This document shows positions 32,845 through 40,349 of a stretch of 42,271 bases of DNA, piece after piece. The stretch lies in the NCBI RefSeq assembly GCF_004122735.1, contig NZ_SDIF01000056.1, positions 1 to 42,271 on the forward strand, read 5' to 3'. The translations under genes were made by a program, and so were the position numbers. This DNA is from Streptomyces sioyaensis. Lineage in GTDB: Bacteria > Actinomycetota > Actinomycetes > Streptomycetales > Streptomycetaceae. The notes beneath the pieces are model-generated. The model did no database searches, was not told the DNA's origin, and saw only the letters and a list, made by a program, of their open reading frames with translations. The stretch's first letter is position 1, and every line of letters begins with the position of its first letter.

Positions 32845-33966
32845 TCAGCGGCTCCCGGCCGACGCGAGGTCGCTCTCTTGGGCCATGTGGCGTTCGATCT
32901 CGTAATGGGTCATCCGGCCACCGTCGGTGATCATTCCGTTGACGGCGGTGGGGGCCGGACGGCCGTCGTACAGCGAGTGTCCGAGCTCGATCAGATACGG
33001 GGTGATCAACGGGCTCACGGCGCGCGAGGCGGTGTAGGGCACCGACCCGGGCATGGCGTCGATCTTGCAGTGCAGCACCCCGAACCGCTCGTAGACCGGG
33101 TCGACGTGGGTGGTCTGGCTGGGGAACGTCGGCAGATAGCCGCTGCCGTAGCCGACCGTGACATCGACGATCATCGAGCCGGCCTTCATCCGGCGGACCA
33201 GGTCCTCGTCGATCATCGGCGGGGTGTCGTACGTCGAGATGAGGATGGCGCCCACCACCAAGTCGGCCTGCTCCACCTCTCGTTCGAGCACCTTGGGGGT
33301 GTTGAGGTGGCAGGTGACGCCCGGTACGGAGGCGGCGAAGCGGCGCAGGCGCTCGCGGTTGGTCCCCAGGACCACGACATCGGCACCCAGGGCCTGTGCC
33401 GTGCGGGCGGCGGCGGCACCGGCGTTGCCGTAGCCGATGACGACGACGCGGGGCGGCGCCACGTGCGGCATGTCGGCCAGGAGGACGCCAGAACCGCCGA
33501 TGTGGCTCTGCAGGTGGTACGCCGCGTAGAGGACGGCCAGCTTGCCAGAGATCTCGCTGTCGGGAACGGCGAGCGGGAAGACGTCCTGGGGAGTCTTGAA
33601 GAACTCGTAGGCATACGCCTGGGTGCCGGTGTCCAGGAGCTTACGGGTCAGCTCGGCATTGCCCTCCGCGTGGAAGAACGCGCCCAGCCGCAGCCCCTCG
33701 CGCAGGTACTGGTACTCGTGCGGTCCCGGCGCCTTGTACTTCAGGACGAAATCCGAATCCCGCCAGGCCTGTTCGGTGGTGACGATATTCGCCCCGGCCT
33801 CTTTGTACGCGGAATCCGGAGCGCCCGTCTCGGAACCCGCGCCGGACTCGACCAGAACGTCGAAGCCGGCGTCACTGAATTCCTTGGCCTGGTCCGGCAG
33901 GATGATGACGCGCTTTTCCCCTGCCCGGGTTTCCTTGAGGATGGAAACGATCTTCTGTGCGGTCAT
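32845..33966 (-). CDS. Alanine dehydrogenase/PNT-family enzyme, divergent
   Basis: Protein of 373 residues with AlaDH/PNT N- and C-terminal domains. It has LKYKAPGPHEYQYLREG, VVVIGYGNAGAAAARTAQAL (NAD-binding) and THVDPVYERFGVLHCKIDAMPGSVP. Ordinary alanine dehydrogenases read IDQGG where this one has VGYGSGY (271-277), and V-A-N-MPG where it has K-I-D-AMPG (301-307), so two active-site regions differ. It may aminate an oxoacid other than pyruvate, or have lost the classical activity. GGGAGG precedes the ATG. Second gene of the run, 71 bp after speD. Calling it ald is a family-level statement only. Confidence 0.8.
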   Translation of the reverse strand: MTAQKIVSILKETRAGEKRVIILPDQAKEFSDAGFDVLVESGAGSETGAPDSAYKEAGANIVTTEQAWRDSDFVLKYKAPGPHEYQYLREGLRLGAFFHAEGNAELTRKLLDTGTQAYAYEFFKTPQDVFPLAVPDSEISGKLAVLYAAYHLQSHIGGSGVLLADMPHVAPPRVVVIGYGNAGAAAARTAQALGADVVVLGTNRERLRRFAASVPGVTCHLNTPKVLEREVEQADLVVGAILISTYDTPPMIDEDLVRRMKAGSMIVDVTVGYGSGYLPTFPSQTTHVDPVYERFGVLHCKIDAMPGSVPYTASRAVSPLITPYLIELGHSLYDGRPAPTAVNGMITDGGRMTHYEIERHMAQESDLASAGSR

Positions 33967-34037
33967 ACTGAGCCTCCCTTGTCGAAATGCGGTGTGCCTG
34001 TCTCACAGTGCAGATCAGTCTTGCCGGCGGAGGCCGG

Positions 34038-34445
34038 TCAGTCGGTGTTGATGCCCCGCTTCAGCTCGGCCACCTGGATGTGGGACGGGTTGAACGCCTT
34101 GCACAGGACCGGTATGGCCTTGCGCGGGTCGGCGTCGCCACAGGTGAACACGTCGGCGGCCGCGTAGCCGTTCTCGGGCCAGCAGTGGATGGAGAGATGG
34201 GACTCGCTGAGGATGGCGACCCCGGTCAGCCCCTGGGGAGCGAAGCGGTGCATCTTCAGCTCCAGTAGATGGGCGCCACAGGCATCCACGGCTTCACGCA
34301 ATGCGGCGCTGACGATGCTTTCATCATCGAGCGATTCCGCACCCCAGAGATCAAGGGTGATGTGCACCCCGGCGTACTGCAGTCCGTAATCGTCCACCTG
34401 GTACTCACCCGGGGACTTGATAAGCGCTTCGGATACCACGGACAT
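34038..34445 (-). CDS. speD: S-adenosylmethionine decarboxylase proenzyme, class 1
   Basis: Protein of 135 residues, the usual length of the short bacterial type. The self-cleavage site is between Glu81 and Ser82 in LSESHLS; Ser82 becomes the pyruvoyl group. His87 and Cys102 lie 5 and 20 residues after it, as in the Thermotoga enzyme. It turns SAM into decarboxylated SAM, the aminopropyl donor whose use releases MTA. The chosen ATG at 34445 has GGAG 8 nt upstream; the longer upstream frame has no family sequence. First gene of the leftward run. No spermidine synthase accompanies it. Confidence 0.95.
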   Translation of the reverse strand: MSVVSEALIKSPGEYQVDDYGLQYAGVHITLDLWGAESLDDESIVSAALREAVDACGAHLLELKMHRFAPQGLTGVAILSESHLSIHCWPENGYAAADVFTCGDADPRKAIPVLCKAFNPSHIQVAELKRGINTD

Positions 34446-34690
34446 CGTTTTGCTCCTACCTACTTGCGGCGTGCCGAGGTCGCTTTCACAGGAGGCATCG
34501 GTACGTCCTGGCCGCGACCACGGAACCGGCTGTTCGGAAGATCTATTTCGTATCGCGGTGACAACTGAAGCAGCCGGCCATACCCGGGCGATCATTTTTC
34601 CCTAACGAACCACTATTCCGCCGCCGCTGACCTGCGAGGACATCGCCGGAAAACAGGTTCCACCCGAGCCTTGGGGCAGGCTCGGTGGAG
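34446..34690 (-). promoter_or_regulatory. Probable promoter region of the speD-aceA run
   Basis: About 245 bp of lower-GC sequence precede speD. AT-rich stretches lie at about 34540-34560 (gatacgaaatag on the minus strand) and 34585-34620 (gttagggaaaaatgatc). A SARP would act here if it controls the run, but I cannot identify clear heptamer repeats. The IS5 remnant begins just upstream. Confidence 0.4.
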
Positions 34691-34691
34691 G

Positions 34692-35112
34692 TCATGGGTG
34701 TCCGGCGGGGAGCGGCGAGTCGCGCGGCCCGGCGGCGTGCTGATGGGCCCGGGCGACCGTTGAGTCCACGCTGACATCCCACGTGATCAGGCCCTTCGCA
34801 TCGGCCTCGGCCTGCAGCCGCACGAAGATGCGCTGCCAAGTGCCGTCGCGTTGCCGGCGCCGGAACAGGTCGTAAACCCGGTCCCATGGGCCGTACCGCT
34901 CCGGCAGGTCGCGCCATGGAGCCCCGGTCCGAGTCCGCCACCGTATGCCGTCGATCAACTGCCGCCGCGTCCACGTCGGCGGACGCCCAAGCCTCTTGCC
35001 CCGCGGCAACAGCGGCTCCGGCCGAGCCCACTGGCTGTTTGTCAGATCACCTCGCCCCACGCCAGTGATCATCCACATCCACGGCCTTGATCGACTTTCG
35101 CAACACTCCCTA
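34692..35112 (-). mobile_element. IS5-family transposase, N-terminal fragment
   Basis: Leftward ORF with the opening of an IS5/IS427-type transposase: LTNSQWARPEPLLPRGKR, RRQLIDGIRWRTRTGAPWRD, LPERYGPWDRVYDLFRR and DVSVDSTVARAHQHAAG with the first catalytic Asp. It stops after about 130 residues, so the second half with the remaining DDE residues is gone. One end is likely at gggagtgttgcgaaag (minus strand, about 35110). It lies directly upstream of the speD promoter. Confidence 0.85.
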
Positions 35113-35607
35113 GGACTTGTCCGCCCGATCATGTTCAGGGCGAGTGACCGGACGCAGCTCGCGGACGGCGAGGACGATCAGCAGGCCAAAGGCTGCGAGG
35201 GCGGCGAGCGTGCGCATGGTGTTGAACAACTCCCAGCGCCCCAGGATCTCTGCGTGCTCCGCCGGGGCTGAGGTAACCGCCCATCGCTTGACCCGTCCGT
35301 TGATCGGCACGTTGCCGAACCGGGTTATCAGGAAGGAAGCGAGGGTCAGCAGACTTGCCGCACCCGCGATCAGACGGGCGCGGCCGCCTGTCAGGACGGC
35401 GAGGGCCAGGGAACTGAGGAACGCCGTGCCCATCGCCGCCTGCATGGTGATGCCGTTCATCTTCATCAGTTCGGCATGGAACGACAGCCGCATGCCGAGC
35501 GGTACGGCATTGAAGGTGGGGACGAGATTGGCCGCGCCGTAGCCAAACGCGCCGGCGAGGAGGCCGGTGGAGAGCAGGGCGAGTCCGTGGACGATTCTGA
35601 TGCGCAT
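35110..35607 (-). CDS. DUF1772-family membrane protein
   Basis: Protein of about 165 residues with four hydrophobic segments: VHGLALLSTGLLAGAFGYGA, then MQAAMGTAFLSSLALAVLTG, RLIAGAASLLTLASFLI, and LAALAAFGLLIVLAV. RFGNVPINGRVKRW between helices 3 and 4 is the conserved NVPINxxxxxW block of DUF1772, a family that includes anthrone-oxygenase-like proteins. The ATG at 35607 begins at the family start; no good ribosome site is visible. The last codons coincide with a sequence resembling an IS terminal repeat, so its C-terminus may be altered. Function unknown. Confidence 0.75.
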   Translation of the reverse strand: MRIRIVHGLALLSTGLLAGAFGYGAANLVPTFNAVPLGMRLSFHAELMKMNGITMQAAMGTAFLSSLALAVLTGGRARLIAGAASLLTLASFLITRFGNVPINGRVKRWAVTSAPAEHAEILGRWELFNTMRTLAALAAFGLLIVLAVRELRPVTRPEHDRADKS

Positions 35608-35812
35608 GTTCGTCGGTTCCAGTGCGTTGGCTCTTGGGGGCGTGTGGTCGGCTCTGGTAGGTGATGAGCAGGGTGCCGGGGCTGCCACCAACGCGGGGTT
35701 CGGCGGCGTCTCCATGAATGCAAGAGTTGCGGGGTACCCGCTATAAGTCCAAGATCTTGATCTTCTGGCATCCAGAACCGTCTGTTATGGCCCTCGGTAC
35801 CTGTGGTACTTG

Positions 35813-36812
35813 GGACTTGTCCGGTCGTTCAGGTGACTGCTCCGTGGTCAGGTCGTTGATGTGGACATGTGGCGGGGCGATCTGAGTGATACCGAGTGGG
35901 ACCGGCTGCGGCCGCGTCTGCCGGTCAGTAACAGGCGTTGCGGCCGGTGACGGGACCATCGACAGGTGATCGACGGGAATCTGCACCGGGTTCGGACCGG
36001 TGTGCAGTGGCGGGACCTGCCGGAACGGTTTGGGCCATGGAAGACGGTCTATGAACGCCATCGGCTGTGGTCGGCCGACGGGACCTGGGAGCGTCTACTT
36101 CAGCAGGTCCAGGCGGCAGAGGATGCGGCCGGTGAAATCGACTGTGACATCTCGGTTGACTCCATCATCGTGCGCGCACATCAGCACGCGGCGGGCGCTC
36201 GTACCGATCCGCCGCCGGCGCCCGCCTCAAAAGGGGCCGAAACGCCAGAACACCAGAACGAGGCGCCGTGGCCAGCCCTGCACGCCCGCCTGGCGGAGGT
36301 GGTGCGGGAAGTGGGGGCCTGGGTCGCTCGCGCGGCGGGTTCACCACCAAGCTCCATCTGAGCACGGACGGCCGCTGCCGCCCGCTGTCCCTGGTGGGTT
36401 ACGCCAGGTCAGCGAGCGAACTGCACCCGGTGCAAGCCGGTGTTGGAGAAGATCCGCGTTCCACGACTTTGGCCGGGCAGGCCCCGCAAGAAGCCTGACA
36501 GTGTTGCGGCGGACAAGGCCTACGGCAACGGACCCTGCCGCGACTACCTGATGCGCCGGGGCATCCGACACGCCATCCCTGAGAACACCAACAGCCAGGC
36601 CGCCCGCCTGCGCAAAGGCTCACGCGGCGGACGAGCCACCCGGCTTCGAAGAAGAGCGGTACAAAAAACGCAACACCGTTGAACGAGCCATCGACTGAAG
36701 CAGAACCGAGCCGTGGCCACTCGCGACGACAAGCGCCGCTATGTCTACCTCGGCACCGCTACCGTTGCCGCCCTCACCATCTGGCTCCGGACGTGATCGG
36801 CCGGACAGCGCC
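35813..36812 (+). mobile_element. IS5-family (IS427-like) insertion sequence, frameshifted
   Basis: Ends resemble each other as inverted repeats: GGACTTGTCCGGTCGTTCA at 35813 versus GGCGCTGTCCGGCCGATCA read inward from 36812. Inside, the plus strand encodes IS5-family transposase pieces in more than one frame: DGNLHRVRTGVQWRDLPERF, SVDSIIVRAHQHAAGA, GGFTTKLHLSTDGRCRPLS, and DKAYGNGPCRDYLMRRGIRH followed by the YKKRNTVERAID region. At least two frameshifts separate these, so the element cannot make an intact transposase. Confidence 0.8.
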
Positions 36813-36983
36813 TAGCTGACGCCTGGTCAGGAAGGTCAGCAACGAGTCAGCATCAGCCCTGCCATACCTGGTTTCAGCCTGCCGCACGTGCACATGCCGA
36901 AAGTGACGCAGGAACCAGCCCTGACCTGCATGTTTGCCGCCCCACCTGGGAAGATCGTAGGGCCACTCCCCCAGGGCATGCAG
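36813..36983. other. Unrecognised short coding-like remnant
   Basis: The minus strand reads HALGEWPYDLPRWGGKHAGQ, WFLRHFRHVHVRQAETRYG and RADADSLLTFLTRRQ, which looks like real protein sequence by codon pattern. There is no start of its own, and it runs into the duplicated glycosyltransferase fragment. I cannot name a family. Confidence 0.3.
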
Positions 36984-37099
36984 GTGAAATCCATGTCCTC
37001 GACGATGGTGCGTTCGGGGAAGCCGCCGACAGCCATCAGATCGTCGCGCCGGAAGACGGAGCAGCAACCCGAGCAGACCATGGGGCTGTTGGCGCGGGC
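36984..37099 (-). pseudogene. Duplicated fragment of the GT2 glycosyltransferase gene
   Basis: This 116-bp stretch repeats 37652-37767, inside the downstream GT2 gene, in the same orientation with only three mismatches. It encodes ARANSPMVCSGCCSVFRRDD and FPERTIVEDMDFT. It has no upstream or downstream GT2 sequence, so it is a partial duplicate or the scar of a second copy. Confidence 0.9.
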
Positions 37100-37104
37100 T
37101 CGAG

Positions 37105-38196
37105 TCACCCCGTCCCGGCGAGGGCCGTTCGCGTCGTCGGGGCATCGGCCCGTCCCTTCTCGTAGACGGTGAGCCCCCGTGAAAGGTGGAGCGGTACCAG
37201 GAGCAGTTCCACGAGGAGGGCCTTCCAGGCGTAGATGAGGTTGACGGCCTTGGTGGCGTAGACGCAGGGGATGTTCAACAGGACGGTGGGCAGCGGGAGT
37301 TTGCGGCGGTGGGCGGCGTAGAGGAGGGGTGGGAGGGTCAGGAGGAGTTCGGCTCCGGCCCACCAGCCGAAGGCGAGCGCCGGTGGCTGATCGGTCGTCG
37401 CGGCGATGACGAAGGGCGTGGCCCACCAGAGCGGTGCGGTGAGGATCTCCAGGAGGGCCAGCAGTACCCAGACCGCCAGCAGGGGTTTGTGGACGATCAG
37501 GCGACCGAGGTGGAGCCGGACGTTCTGGCAGAAGCCGGCCATCCAGCGCCAGACCTGTTTGCGGAGGTAGGTGAGGTCTTCCGGGTCGGCGGCGAGGGCT
37601 ACGGCGTCGGAGACGTAGACCGCGCGTCTGCCCGCGATCTGCTGGGACCACGTGAAGTCCATGTCCTCGACGATGGTGCGTTCGGGGAAGCCGCCGAAGG
37701 CCATCAGATCGTCGCGCCGGAAGACGGAGCAGCAACCCGAGCAGACCATGGGGCTGTTGGCGCGGGCCTGGATGGGGCGGTGCCAGTGGAAGCCGAAGAG
37801 ATACTCGGTGGAGCGTCCGCGCTCCCAGAGCGTACGGGTATGGCGGGTGCGGACGGTGCCTGCCGCGACGGCGACACCGGGGTCCTCGAAGACGGGAACG
37901 ACGGTCTCGATGTAGTCCGGCGCGAGGACGGTGTCCGCGTCGACGGCCAGTACGAGGTCGGTGGTGCACTGTGGCAGGGCGAAGTTCTGCGCCTTGGCCT
38001 TGCTGCCCAGATTGTGCGGCGGGCGCAGTACGGTCACGCCGTGTGCGGCCGCCACCTCGCCCGTACGGTCCGTGGAAGCGTCGTCCACGACCAGGATCCG
38101 GTCAGGCCGGACGGTTTGCCGTGCGAGGGACTCCAGCGTGGCCGGCAGCCCCTCCTCCTCGTTGTGAGCGGGCACGATGACGGTGATGGTGTGCAA
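37105..38196 (-). CDS. Family 2 glycosyltransferase
   Basis: Membrane-associated processive-type GT2 of 363 residues. The GT-A start is ITVIVPAHNEEEGLPATLES, followed by VVDDASTDRT. The metal-binding DxD is in AVDADT, the acceptor-site EDMDF follows, and QVWRW matches QxxRW of the cellulose/hyaluronan/chitin synthase group. Three to four C-terminal helices (LLAVWVLLALLEILTAPLWW and others) follow. The polymer or acceptor cannot be named. The C-terminus ends within sequence next to the duplicated fragment, so the last few residues may not be original. Confidence 0.88.
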   Translation of the reverse strand: MHTITVIVPAHNEEEGLPATLESLARQTVRPDRILVVDDASTDRTGEVAAAHGVTVLRPPHNLGSKAKAQNFALPQCTTDLVLAVDADTVLAPDYIETVVPVFEDPGVAVAAGTVRTRHTRTLWERGRSTEYLFGFHWHRPIQARANSPMVCSGCCSVFRRDDLMAFGGFPERTIVEDMDFTWSQQIAGRRAVYVSDAVALAADPEDLTYLRKQVWRWMAGFCQNVRLHLGRLIVHKPLLAVWVLLALLEILTAPLWWATPFVIAATTDQPPALAFGWWAGAELLLTLPPLLYAAHRRKLPLPTVLLNIPCVYATKAVNLIYAWKALLVELLLVPLHLSRGLTVYEKGRADAPTTRTALAGTG

Positions 38197-38302
38197 CTCG
38201 ATCTCCCCCTGTCTTGCGGATCGCGCCGACTACGACCATGACCAGTCCGATCACGCCGTAGACAATGGTGCTGATGCCGATGAACGGCAGTCCTCCGTGC
38301 AT
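38102..38302 (-). CDS. Possible small membrane peptide overlapping the GT2 start
   Basis: ATG at 38302 opens MHGGLPFIGISTIVYGVIGL then VMVVVGAIRK, a single clean transmembrane segment. It is preceded by an LPFIG that loosely recalls LPxTG-type sorting signals. The frame then runs on in His/Arg-rich sequence to 38102, overlapping the GT2 gene out of frame, so the real end is doubtful. No strong ribosome site. Confidence 0.3.
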   Translation of the reverse strand: MHGGLPFIGISTIVYGVIGLVMVVVGAIRKTGGDRVAHHHRHRARSQRGGGAAGHAGVPRTANRPA

Positions 38303-38413
38303 GTCACCGACGGTAGTGACATGACGCGACGGATGGTTCCGGAGGCTTCCTCCTGTGGATAACTCGGCGGCGGAAGCGTCGGGTTGGGGGAAGGGAACGT
38401 CCGACACGACGAC

Positions 38414-38454
38414 GCCGGCCGTCGCGCCCCGTGGGGGCGGGCGCGACGGCCGGC
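38414..38454. terminator. 16-bp perfect hairpin after the protease gene
   Basis: Arms 38414-38429 and 38439-38454 are exact complements with a 9-nt loop. The hairpin begins about 25 bp beyond the protease stop in the direction of its transcription. Confidence 0.75.
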
Positions 38455-38479
38455 GCGTGGAGCTGAGGCGGCGAGGTGG

Positions 38480-39685
38480 TTACTCGACGACCTTCAGCAG
38501 CTTGTTGGGCGTGCCCTTGGTCGGGTTCGTGATCTTGTCGGTGGTGGCGCCGTCGGTCAGGGCCTTCTCCACGTCCGCCGGCTTGGCGTCCTTGTGACCG
38601 GCCAGGTAGACCGCGGCGGCGCCGACGACGTGCGGGGTCGCCATGGAGGTACCGGAGATGGTCTTCGTGGCGTCGTCGCCGGTGTTCCAGTCCGAGGTGA
38701 TGTCGGAACCGGGCGCGTAAAGGTCCACCGCGCTACCGAAGTTGGAGAAGTCGGACTGCTGGTCGTCCTTGGTGCTGGAGGCCACGGTGATGGCTTCCTT
38801 CACCCGCGCCGGAGAGCTCTGGCCCGCGTCGGCGTGCTCGTTGCCCGCCGCGACACCGAAGGTGACACCGGCGTCGATGGCCTTCTTCACGGCCGTGTCC
38901 AGCGCCTCGTCCACGCCGCCGCCGAGCGACATGTTGGCGACCGACGGACCCTTGTGGTTCTTGGTGACCCAGTCGATGCCCGCGACGACCTGCTCGGTGG
39001 TGCCGGAGCCCTGACCGTCGAGGACCTTGACGGCAACGACCTTGGCCTTCTTGGCGACACCGTGCTCGGTACCGGCGATGGTGCCCGCGACGTGCGTGCC
39101 GTGCCCGTTGTCGTCCTCGGCCTTGTCGCTCTTGTCGATGGCGTTGAAGCCGTACGACGCACGGCCGCCGAAGTCCTTGTGGCTGATGTGGATGCCGGTG
39201 TCGATGACGTACGCGGTGACGCCCGCACCCGCGCTGTCGGGGTAGTTGTACTTCTTGTCGCCCTTGGCGTCCGCCTGGTCGATGCGGTCCAGGCCCCACG
39301 ACGGCGGGTTGGCCTGGCTGCCGTCGATGTGGAACTTCTTGTTCTGTACGACCTTGTCGACGGCCGGGTCGGCGGCGAGGCGCTTGGCCTCCTCGTCGCT
39401 CAGACCGGTCGTGGAGAAGCCGTCGATGGCGGAGGAGAAGCTCCGCTTGACCTTGCCGCCGTACTTGGCGGCGAGGTCGCCGCTCTCCGCAGTACGGATC
39501 GACTTCTTCAGCATGACGATGTAGCTGCCGTTGACGGCGCCCTTGGCCTCGGCTCCGTAGATCTTTCCTTCGGCGGCAGGCGACGCCCCCGCGGTGACCG
39601 CGGTGACGGTTGCGATACCAGTAGCGGCTACCGCGGCGCTTATCGCCGTGATGAGCCGCTTCTTGCTGGAACGCTTGTGAGCCAT
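38480..39685 (-). CDS. Secreted subtilisin-like serine protease (S8)
   Basis: Preproprotease of 401 residues. A Sec-type signal peptide (Lys/Arg-rich start, hydrophobic ITAISAAVAATGIATVTAVT, AGASPAA cleavage region) comes first. An inhibitor-I9 propeptide follows at about 50-120 (GSYIVMLKKS, DGFSTTGLSDEEAKRLAADP). The peptidase S8 domain has Asp162 (VIDTGI), His195 (NGHGTHVAG) and Ser347 (GTSMATP), with the oxyanion Asn in AAGNEH. The mature enzyme of about 275 residues is of proteinase-K type. It is monocistronic, with a terminator behind it. It is typical of extracellular protein degradation in streptomycetes. Confidence 0.96.
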   Translation of the reverse strand: MAHKRSSKKRLITAISAAVAATGIATVTAVTAGASPAAEGKIYGAEAKGAVNGSYIVMLKKSIRTAESGDLAAKYGGKVKRSFSSAIDGFSTTGLSDEEAKRLAADPAVDKVVQNKKFHIDGSQANPPSWGLDRIDQADAKGDKKYNYPDSAGAGVTAYVIDTGIHISHKDFGGRASYGFNAIDKSDKAEDDNGHGTHVAGTIAGTEHGVAKKAKVVAVKVLDGQGSGTTEQVVAGIDWVTKNHKGPSVANMSLGGGVDEALDTAVKKAIDAGVTFGVAAGNEHADAGQSSPARVKEAITVASSTKDDQQSDFSNFGSAVDLYAPGSDITSDWNTGDDATKTISGTSMATPHVVGAAAVYLAGHKDAKPADVEKALTDGATTDKITNPTKGTPNKLLKVVE

Positions 39686-39908
39686 TGCGAGGGTTCTCCT
39701 CGTTCGTGGTGTGGGGGGAAAGCGTTGCGCAATAGCCCGAGGAGACCGGAAGATCTGCGTCGGACTGGCACGAACCCTGTCTGATTGATCAGTCCGATTT
39801 CAAGGCCAGCCCGGTCGTGTGAGATAAGCAACAACCTGCCCCAAAAGGGAAAGGCTTCAGAAGTGGTCAAAAGGCCCAAGGAGTTGAAGCCGAGGGACTC
39901 AACTCCGT
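39686..39908 (-). promoter_or_regulatory. Upstream region of the protease gene
   Basis: GGAGAA-type ribosome site (minus-strand agaaccctcgcaatg context) and AT-richer sequence at 39780-39900 lie upstream of the protease start. I could not settle on a single -10/-35 pair. Confidence 0.35.
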
Positions 39909-40166
39909 TTACATGAATGCAATGGAAGTAGTTGAAGGCGATGCGAACGGCACCTGGGAGGCCAGGAGTTGGGCTCCAGCAGACTGGCGCCGGGGCGAGG
40001 CGTCCGTCAGCGCTGGTAGGTAGCGGGCCGGCGCCGGATTGCCACCCTTGACGAGCCGCTTCCGCAGGACGTCCAGGTCGATGGCGCCGCTGTCGTACTC
40101 CTGGAGGCCGGGAGTGGTGATCTCGCCCTTCCACTCCACCCACTCCTCCCAGTTCACCCACTCCAC
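39909..40166 (-). CDS. Hypothetical Trp-rich 85-residue protein, doubtful
   Basis: A leftward frame from GTG 40166 to the stop at 39909 encodes an acidic, Trp-rich start (VEWVNWEEWVEWKGEITTPG) then LQEYDSGAIDLDVLRKRLVK and KGGNPAPARYLPALTD. The codon pattern looks plausible for a real gene, but there is no clear ribosome site. Upstream the frame runs through the 12-bp repeats. No family recognised. Confidence 0.3.
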   Translation of the reverse strand: MEWVNWEEWVEWKGEITTPGLQEYDSGAIDLDVLRKRLVKGGNPAPARYLPALTDASPRRQSAGAQLLASQVPFASPSTTSIAFM

Positions 40167-40204
40167 ATAGCTGCGGACGTGGATTGCCGGCCGGAATATC
40201 GGGG

Positions 40205-40264
40205 GGGGATTGCCGGGCGGATTGCCGGCCGGATTCCCGGGTGGATTGCCGGGTGGATTGCCGA
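40205..40264. repeat. 12-bp imperfect tandem repeat, about 5 copies
   Basis: ggattgccgggc-type units follow one another (ggattgccgggc, ggattgccggcc, ggattcccgggt, ggattgccgggt, ggattgccgagg). The array lies between the Trp-rich ORF and the kinase-like gene, about 90 bp before the latter's start. Confidence 0.8.
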
Positions 40265-40349
40265 GGGGATCCGCCCGCCCGGCAGGTCTCCGGAGCCGCC
40301 GGGAGGACCTGCGACACTGGTCGCGTTCCCGCACCGCAGGAGGCATCCG

